NCBI GenBank assembly: GCA_023411115.1
Contig: JAEYPF010000010.1
Span: 1-64,000 of the forward strand
Source of the DNA: Methanobacteriota archaeon
GTDB taxonomy: Archaea > Methanobacteriota > Methanobacteria > Methanobacteriales > Methanobacteriaceae
Direction: 5' to 3'
DNA: 64,000 nt
Shown: positions 58,875-64,000 of the stretch, piece by piece
Position numbering within the stretch: position 1 is the first letter of the stretch
Layout: the number at the start of each line of letters is the position of its first letter
The notes under the pieces: generated by a model
What the model saw: only the letters and a program-made list of their open reading frames with translations
Database searches by the model: none
Told to the model about the DNA's origin: nothing
Made by a program: the position numbers and the translations under genes

Positions 58875-59759
58875 TTATACCTTAAGAGGTTTATCCACAA
58901 ATAAGTCATACCACTTATCTATTGTATAGTATTCTGGATTTTTAATCTGCATTTTCTGGATAAATTCTGTAAATTTGGCTGTACTATTATCCCAGATAGT
59001 TGCAGGATTATCAACAATATTATGGAACAAATAAATAGCGGTTTTACCCCTACAGTAGTCTGCAAAATTAAGCATATAATTAATGGGAGTGTCATTGAAC
59101 ACATAACAGACTGGTAGCAAATATAAATCATGATCTGGTTGTGCAGGAGATATTAAACAACTTCTCCCAGTTTTCATATCAAGATTTTCCATTGCAACTA
59201 ATGTATTATCATCTCTAAAATCACAAGGATATGCAACATGATCTGAACCCTCTTCAAAGCCATTTTCCTCCAACCATACTTTAGCATTGTACATCATTTC
59301 CATTTGTTTATCTATTGTTTTTCTACCAAGTCCAGTGTGTGTATTAGTATGATTAGCCATTGTCCAGCCATTTTGATGCATTTCTTCCATTTGTTCAACG
59401 GATAACCGTCCTTGATTATCTACCCAGTTTGTAACTGTATACATCGTACCTGGAATTCCATATTTTTTCATCAGTGAGTACGCATTATTGTAAACGTCTG
59501 CATGATTATCATCAAATGTTAATACAATTTTAGGACGTTCTATTTTTTTTGAAACTGCGTTTTTAGAAGTTAATTTGAATTTCCACGTATACATATCGTA
59601 TTTTATCTTGAATCTCCATGCATCTATGTTGTATTTTATCGGTCTTAACTCACTATTTATTTCATTTTTTAAAATATTAGCTATTTTACGTGCATTAATA
59701 TGTTCATTACCTTCAGTTTTGTACTCCTTCAGGAATCTATCAAATAGTTCTGTAAACAT
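58875..59759 (-). CDS. Polysaccharide deacetylase family protein
   Basis: A 294-aa protein. The NodB-homology domain begins about residue 75 with IVLTFDDNHADVYNNAYSLM (catalytic and metal Asp), continues with KYGIPGTMYTVTNWVDN, and has the metal motif MANHTNTHTGLGRKT (H..xTH). AIYLFHNIVDNP near residue 245 supplies the last His. There is no signal peptide, so it may act on cytoplasmic lipid-linked or nucleotide sugars. The N-terminal 70 residues are unassigned. It lies with other glycan genes and is not close enough to the dehydrogenase gene (175 nt) to be sure of an operon. Confidence 0.85.
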   Translation of the reverse strand: MFTELFDRFLKEYKTEGNEHINARKIANILKNEINSELRPIKYNIDAWRFKIKYDMYTWKFKLTSKNAVSKKIERPKIVLTFDDNHADVYNNAYSLMKKYGIPGTMYTVTNWVDNQGRLSVEQMEEMHQNGWTMANHTNTHTGLGRKTIDKQMEMMYNAKVWLEENGFEEGSDHVAYPCDFRDDNTLVAMENLDMKTGRSCLISPAQPDHDLYLLPVCYVFNDTPINYMLNFADYCRGKTAIYLFHNIVDNPATIWDNSTAKFTEFIQKMQIKNPEYYTIDKWYDLFVDKPLKV

Positions 59760-60234
59760 TTAATTCTCCTCATCACCAGCATCATCCCTATTTATCGATT
59801 GCCAGTTAGTACTATTATATATAACATTTAGTAATATATTAATATTATACAAAATTTCAGTAAAAAAACTGTAATGAAAAATAAAAGAGCTTAAAATATC
59901 CACTTTATCAAAAAAAATCTTTCAAAACAATGATTATAAAAGATAACAACTAATAGTGTTTCTTTATTTTTTAAACTAAGTTACAAAATGCGTAATTTAC
60001 GTAATTAATTCTCATTTTTGTAAGATAATTCAGATATAATCAATCATTTTGCTACTTTCTCCATTCCCTGATATTTTGCTTTTTTATGTTACTTTTTCTC
60101 TTCTTTTTTCTTGTAAAATAGTGCAGATTTTTTTTAAATAAATTTAGTATTAAAAAAATATAAAAAATTATTTATAATATTATTAATTAATTATTATAAT
60201 ATATTATCTTAATAACAGGCATAAAGGAATTTAA
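59760..60234. other. Very AT-rich divergent intergenic region
   Basis: About 475 nt with almost pure A/T stretches (for example 60120-60215). Likely promoters for the deacetylase gene (minus) and the next GT gene (plus). I see no gene, repeat or RNA element. Confidence 0.4.
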
Positions 60235-60486
60235 ATGAATAACATAACACTTTATATATCTGCATGTAACGAGGAAAACGTTAATAGAAATCCTCTTAAA
60301 TGCATTTATGGAAATTTTCCTGAATTTAAAATAAATGCTGTAATTATTGCCTTAATTAATAAAATGCTACATATTAAAGGCCTTATTTTTAAAAATACTA
60401 TTGATTATTCTGTTTTTGTGTTAAAATTTGAAATTTTCATGAAAATTCATAATAAGTTAATGGGGGTTTTTTTACGAATATTATGA
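60235..60486 (+). CDS. Doubtful small ORF (83 aa) before a glycosyltransferase gene
   Basis: An open frame with an acceptable AAAGGAA site before its ATG and a 4-nt overlap with the ATG-started version of the downstream GT gene. The product is rich in Ile, Asn and Lys, as random AT-rich DNA would give, and shows no domain. It may be no more than the GT leader; if translated it could couple to the GT gene. Confidence 0.25.
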   Translation: MNNITLYISACNEENVNRNPLKCIYGNFPEFKINAVIIALINKMLHIKGLIFKNTIDYSVFVLKFEIFMKIHNKLMGVFLRIL

Positions 60487-61670
60487 TGTTGGCACCAGAA
60501 TTTCTACCTGTATGGGGTGGAGTTGGCACGTATATAGTTGAGATGGCAAGACATTTAAAAGATCTGGAGCTTCATATTTTGACTCCAAGTAGAACTGGAT
60601 TTGGTAACGAAAAAATCAAGACAGATTATGACATGGATGAAATCTTTCCAGATAATGTACATATTCACTTTGTAAGTGAAGCGTCTGATACATTTCTATA
60701 TAACGCTAAATTCCAGTATGCTTGTTTTAAAAATGCTCCAGATATTATTAAAGAAAACGAAATAGATGTCATTCACTCGCATACAGCGCACATGCCGGAC
60801 ATTCTCCTGAATTTAAGAAGATTAAATATTCCAACAGTTACAACTGTCCATACAACAATAAAAGGACAAAGAAATGGTACAAGCAATTCTGGAGCAGGTT
60901 TTTTTGATCTTGAAACGTCTGAAAAAATGACATATATGATGTATCCATTTCTCAGGCTAATGGAAGAACATTATTTTAGTAGAAACAGCAATTATATCGT
61001 AGTATCCAGTTGGATGAAAGATCAGATAATAGAAGAACAGAACTTGAACCCTGATGATATTTTTGTAGTTCACAACGGTGTAAATCCCAATACATTTAAC
61101 CCAAAGAAAGCTCAAGATGCAGAAGAAATATTTCCACAATTATTTAATACAGATAAAACTAAAATACTCTTCTCTTCTAGATTTGTAGAACGAAAAGGCG
61201 CTAGATTTTTATTAAATGCAATTCCAAAGATCCTTAAAAAAGTAGATGCTCATTTTATATTTGCAGGTACTGGTAAAATTAATTTAAACATTCCAAAAGA
61301 AAATTACACATTTTTAAATTATGTAGACTATCTGAAAATGCCTTATCTCTATAGTTCTTCAGATATATTCATTTTAACGTCTCTCTATGAGAATTTTCCT
61401 TTAACTGTACTGGAAGCCATGTCTTCAGGATTAGGTGTCATTTCAACAGAAGTTGGAGGAGTTCCTGAGTTAATAAATTCTAAAAATGGTATTTTAATTC
61501 CAAAGAGAGATGTTGATGCAATTACTGATAACATAACTTATCTGGTAGAAAATGACCAGCTCAGAAATAATATGGGTACAAATGCCAGGAAAACTATAGA
61601 AAAAAAATTTACATGGGACCTTGCTGCTCGAAAAACTAAAATGGTTTATGAAAGAGCCTTAGAAGCTTAA
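60483..61670 (+). CDS. Glycosyltransferase family 4
   Basis: A 395-aa GT-B enzyme. LAPEFLPVWGGVGTYIVEMA is the acceptor-side Gly loop; TVHTTIKGQRNGTSNSGAGF an insertion common in some archaeal GT4; RFVERKGARFLLNAIPKIL starts the donor domain; TSLYENFPLTVLEAMSSGLG holds EX7E. The ATG at 60483 lies 16 nt from GGGGG, too far for a normal site. An ACG at 60474-60476, 7 nt after GGGGG, would give the N-terminus [M]NIMMLAPEF, which fits the family better. The start is therefore uncertain. Confidence 0.9.
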   Translation: MMLAPEFLPVWGGVGTYIVEMARHLKDLELHILTPSRTGFGNEKIKTDYDMDEIFPDNVHIHFVSEASDTFLYNAKFQYACFKNAPDIIKENEIDVIHSHTAHMPDILLNLRRLNIPTVTTVHTTIKGQRNGTSNSGAGFFDLETSEKMTYMMYPFLRLMEEHYFSRNSNYIVVSSWMKDQIIEEQNLNPDDIFVVHNGVNPNTFNPKKAQDAEEIFPQLFNTDKTKILFSSRFVERKGARFLLNAIPKILKKVDAHFIFAGTGKINLNIPKENYTFLNYVDYLKMPYLYSSSDIFILTSLYENFPLTVLEAMSSGLGVISTEVGGVPELINSKNGILIPKRDVDAITDNITYLVENDQLRNNMGTNARKTIEKKFTWDLAARKTKMVYERALEA

Positions 61671-61702
61671 ATACTATATATTTAAGATTATTGGTGCTGC
61701 AA

Positions 61703-62152
61703 ATGCCTCCTATATTAAAAAAAATATTTATTCTACTTCTTCTCATTTCAATCCTCCCTGTATTATGCATCAACTTTTATGAGAATTATAAGATGCACCC
61801 ATCATTTTCAACATCTGGACTGAATTCATCAGAAGTACAGGAAGCATTTAAGGCCTCTGGTATGGTTGTAAACCACCGCGATTATGGTTTTGATATTGTA
61901 GATGAAAATAATATTTTAGTACATATCCAGTCTTCAGATAAACCTCAGATCGGTGATCAGATAGAAGTACTGGGAGTTCTTGAGCCATCTGGTTATTTTA
62001 AGGGTATAAAAGTGGTAAAAATAAGTGAATGGGGTGATGAGTCCTTACTTTTAAGATCTCTTTTTGGATTGATTTTGATCATGATTATATTTTTTAGATA
62101 CTGGAAGTTTAATTTTAAAATTTTTGAATTTGTTAGAAGGAGAAAAGAATAA
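61703..62152 (+). CDS. Membrane protein with an OB-like extracytoplasmic domain
   Basis: A 149-aa protein with an N-terminal helix (IFILLLLISILPVLCINFYE), an external part of about 80 residues (GFDIVDENNILVHIQSS, PQIGDQIEVLGVLEPSGYFK) that has the strand pattern of a small OB-fold/NfeD-like domain, and a C-terminal helix (LLRSLFGLILIMIIFFRY) with a basic tail. The ATG at 61703 follows GGTG. Its stop overlaps the next ATG by one base (TAATG), so both are co-translated. Function unknown. Confidence 0.65.
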   Translation: MPPILKKIFILLLLISILPVLCINFYENYKMHPSFSTSGLNSSEVQEAFKASGMVVNHRDYGFDIVDENNILVHIQSSDKPQIGDQIEVLGVLEPSGYFKGIKVVKISEWGDESLLLRSLFGLILIMIIFFRYWKFNFKIFEFVRRRKE

Positions 62153-62643
62153 TGCCAGACTGGTTGACCCATATTTTAGTTGCATGGACTCTCTGTACCA
62201 TACTGGGGTTTAGATTTAAAACATTTAACCCGCCAAATATTGCCATATGCATGGTAGGTGCTTTAATTCCAGATATTGTGAAGATATCAATACCCTTAAC
62301 CTTTTTTGGCTATTATTCCTACTATTTAATTGCTGCTTTACACACTCCAGCAGGCTCTACCATAATTGCTTCCATAATTTCAATGTTTTTTAAAGAAAAA
62401 AAGCTAATCTTTGGCTTACTCTTACTGGGAGCCGGAACCCATTTTTTAATGGATCTTTTACTTAATGATATTGGAGCAGGTATATATTTATTTTATCCAT
62501 TATCATGGAGTTTCTGGCAAATTGGATTATTTTCAAATACAGATTATTTAATTACAATCATATCTACGGTTGTTGCTTTAACTGTGTATTTTATATCAAT
62601 TTACATCAATAAGACAGGACATAAAAGGATTTATCACAATTAA
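62152..62643 (+). CDS. YdjM/DUF457-like membrane protein
   Basis: A 163-aa protein with about four helices. Its start MPDWLTHILVAWTLCTILG, then GALIPDIVKISI, ALHTPAGSTIIASII and AGTHFLMDLLLNDI, carries the scattered Asp/His residues (DWLTH, PDI, H, HFLMDL) of the YdjM/DUF457 metal-dependent-hydrolase-like family. Many members are in the membrane and of unknown role. It overlaps the preceding gene and lies in the glycan region, so a lipid-carrier role is possible but is inference. Confidence 0.68.
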   Translation: MPDWLTHILVAWTLCTILGFRFKTFNPPNIAICMVGALIPDIVKISIPLTFFGYYSYYLIAALHTPAGSTIIASIISMFFKEKKLIFGLLLLGAGTHFLMDLLLNDIGAGIYLFYPLSWSFWQIGLFSNTDYLITIISTVVALTVYFISIYINKTGHKRIYHN

Positions 62644-62894
62644 TGTGCTTAAACACGTTATTTATAATATAGAATACATTTTTTTGATAATATTCATTTG
62701 AAATTAGTTTATATGGCATTAAACAACGAAATAACTATTATTCGATGAAATAATTGAGCTTTCAGTTAAAAAATTGCATTATAATAAAAGTAAATTGACA
62801 TTAACTATATCAATATCTTAATACATAATATCACATACATTATTAAATTATGATTTAAGATCTAATATTAAAATAGAATTTAAAAGGTGTAAAA

Positions 62895-64000
62895 ATGAGA
62901 TATGTTCTTATAACCTATTTGCCATTTTCGTTAACCGAAAAGGGGCGATTTAGAGTCGATATTGACGGATGGTACTGGGATTTAAAGGCGCATATAGATC
63001 ATTTTGAGGATCTGCATGTTTTTGCCCCTATGAAAGAAGAAAAAATTCCAGATAATGAAGAATTGACTAATGTATTTTCAAGCGATGAAATACAATTCCA
63101 TCCTTTGCCCTATTTTGAAAATAATGCTAAAATTAAAGATCAAACGAAATTCCTGTTTAATTTACCTAAAATAATTTCTATTATAGGCCGTGAAATAAAA
63201 AAAGATGATATAATCCATAGTACAGGAGCTGCAATTCCACCATTGGGATTAGCTGTAAATTTCGTATGCTTTCTAAAGGGATATAAAAAAAGACTGCTTG
63301 TATTAGATGCAGATTTTATCTCTGATTTAGATCTTTATTCTAAAACATCACAGAACATATTTTCAAAAGGATTTTATAAACTATTAAAAACCTGTTATTA
63401 CCCTATTTTTAAATATTCCATAAAAAAAACCCCGTTAACACTGGTCGGGGGTGAAAATCTTCTCCAAAGATACAGTGACAATGGAAACGTGGTTAAATAT
63501 AAAACTTCCTGGATTAAAGGGAAAGATATTATTTCTGAGGCGCAATTAAGTAAAAAAATTAAAAATAGTTCCGATGAGTGCATCAATCTGTGTTTTTCTG
63601 CAACATTAATTCCAAAGAAGAACCCCGCATGTGCTATAGAAACCGTTAAAATTCTTAAAAAAAGAGGAATACGCTGTAAACTAGATATTCTCCCTATACC
63701 ATTTAATGGAGACACATTAGAAGAAGAATTAAAAGAACTCATTAAAAAATATGGACTATCCGATATAGTAAATATTTGGGGAATAGTCCCCTACGGAGAG
63801 CCGTTTTATAAAGCAATAAGAGAACATGATATTATTCTGGTGCCTAACCTAAGTGATGAAGAGCCTAGAATAATCTACGATGCTATGGCTAATGGTACCG
63901 TTGTTATAGGGTCTAATTCTAAAGGATTTGCCATAATTTCCAGTAATAAAAATGGAATTTTGTGCAATCCTGATGACCCTGAGTGTTTTGCAGATGCAGT
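62895..64000 (+). CDS. Glycosyltransferase family 4, partial (runs off right edge)
   Basis: An open frame from the ATG at 62895 to the end of the window (368 codons and two bases, C-terminus missing). AAAGGTG lies 5 nt upstream. The N-terminal acceptor half includes DDIIHSTGAAIPPLGLAVNF. The donor half has INLCFSATLIPKKNPACAIE, IVNIWGIVPYGEPFYKAIRE, ILVPNLSDEEPRIIYDAMAN and NGILCNPDDPECFADAV, the normal end-pattern of GT4 enzymes. The EX7E glutamates appear altered. The 62644-62894 gap before it is AT-rich with promoter-like sequence only. Confidence 0.85.
   Translation, partial: MRYVLITYLPFSLTEKGRFRVDIDGWYWDLKAHIDHFEDLHVFAPMKEEKIPDNEELTNVFSSDEIQFHPLPYFENNAKIKDQTKFLFNLPKIISIIGREIKKDDIIHSTGAAIPPLGLAVNFVCFLKGYKKRLLVLDADFISDLDLYSKTSQNIFSKGFYKLLKTCYYPIFKYSIKKTPLTLVGGENLLQRYSDNGNVVKYKTSWIKGKDIISEAQLSKKIKNSSDECINLCFSATLIPKKNPACAIETVKILKKRGIRCKLDILPIPFNGDTLEEELKELIKKYGLSDIVNIWGIVPYGEPFYKAIREHDIILVPNLSDEEPRIIYDAMANGTVVIGSNSKGFAIISSNKNGILCNPDDPECFADA

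Noticed and set aside
60235..60486. An 83-aa ORF before a glycosyltransferase gene as a confident gene
   Set aside because: Its composition is what random AT-rich DNA gives and no domain is visible; kept only as a low-confidence entry.

Overview
The window looks like a chromosome segment of a hydrogenotrophic methanogenic archaeon of the order Methanobacteriales, most likely a Methanobacterium-type organism. The evidence is a low-GC genome with archaeal BRE/TATA promoters and GGTGA/GGAGG ribosome sites; a group II chaperonin (thermosome); archaeosine TGT; archaeal NAC; the methanofuran enzyme MfnB; archaeal SecF-SecD; and several exported proteins with pseudomurein-binding or pseudomurein-peptidase-like domains, which point to a pseudomurein wall. 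I see no rRNA, tRNA, CRISPR array or insertion sequence.

Layout. 1-7.7 kb: a truncated HTH gene with a DUF2975 membrane protein, a tautomerase, an acetate module (acetyl-CoA synthetase plus acetate uptake transporter), a NUDIX hydrolase and the thermosome. 7.8-19.9 kb: a peptide-deformylase-like gene divergent from pheT, then small genes, a hemerythrin, an aspartoacylase-like enzyme, pyrI with a secreted surface protein, an LLM oxidoreductase, DUF2267, PepSY, TPR and DUF5518 proteins. 20-30 kb: flavodoxin-secF-secD, then argC and argB/argJ separated by a tandem pair of secreted transglutaminase-like proteins on the other strand. 30-37 kb: a minus-strand run of MnmC-like methyltransferase, tgtA, nac, metallophosphoesterase, NYN ribonuclease and a membrane-anchored nucleotidyl-cyclase-like protein. 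37-39 kb: an NADP-type secondary alcohol dehydrogenase and an iron-sulfur flavoprotein. 39-64 kb: a long surface-glycan region (glycosyltransferases, flippase, methyltransferase, UDP-ManNAc-type dehydrogenase, polysaccharide deacetylase). It is interrupted by a hybrid histidine kinase, a LutA/LutB-like pair and the housekeeping genes mfnB, guaB and mobA. The last gene runs off the right edge.

The most unusual signals are not protein genes. Two intergenic sites (about 22.87-23.00 kb and 51.53-51.62 kb) carry a series of hairpins. Most have a 9-bp stem and a 3-nt loop and repeat every 23-25 nt. The two sites share a core and architecture, but several stems differ in sequence while still pairing. 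I know of no name for this element. Also notable are a 297-nt promoter-leader duplicated in front of the two transglutaminase genes, where no ordinary start codon fits the signal peptide; a deformylase-like gene whose reading frame only makes sense with a non-AUG start; a class III cyclase-like protein in a translation operon; and a decayed glycosyltransferase remnant next to mobA.
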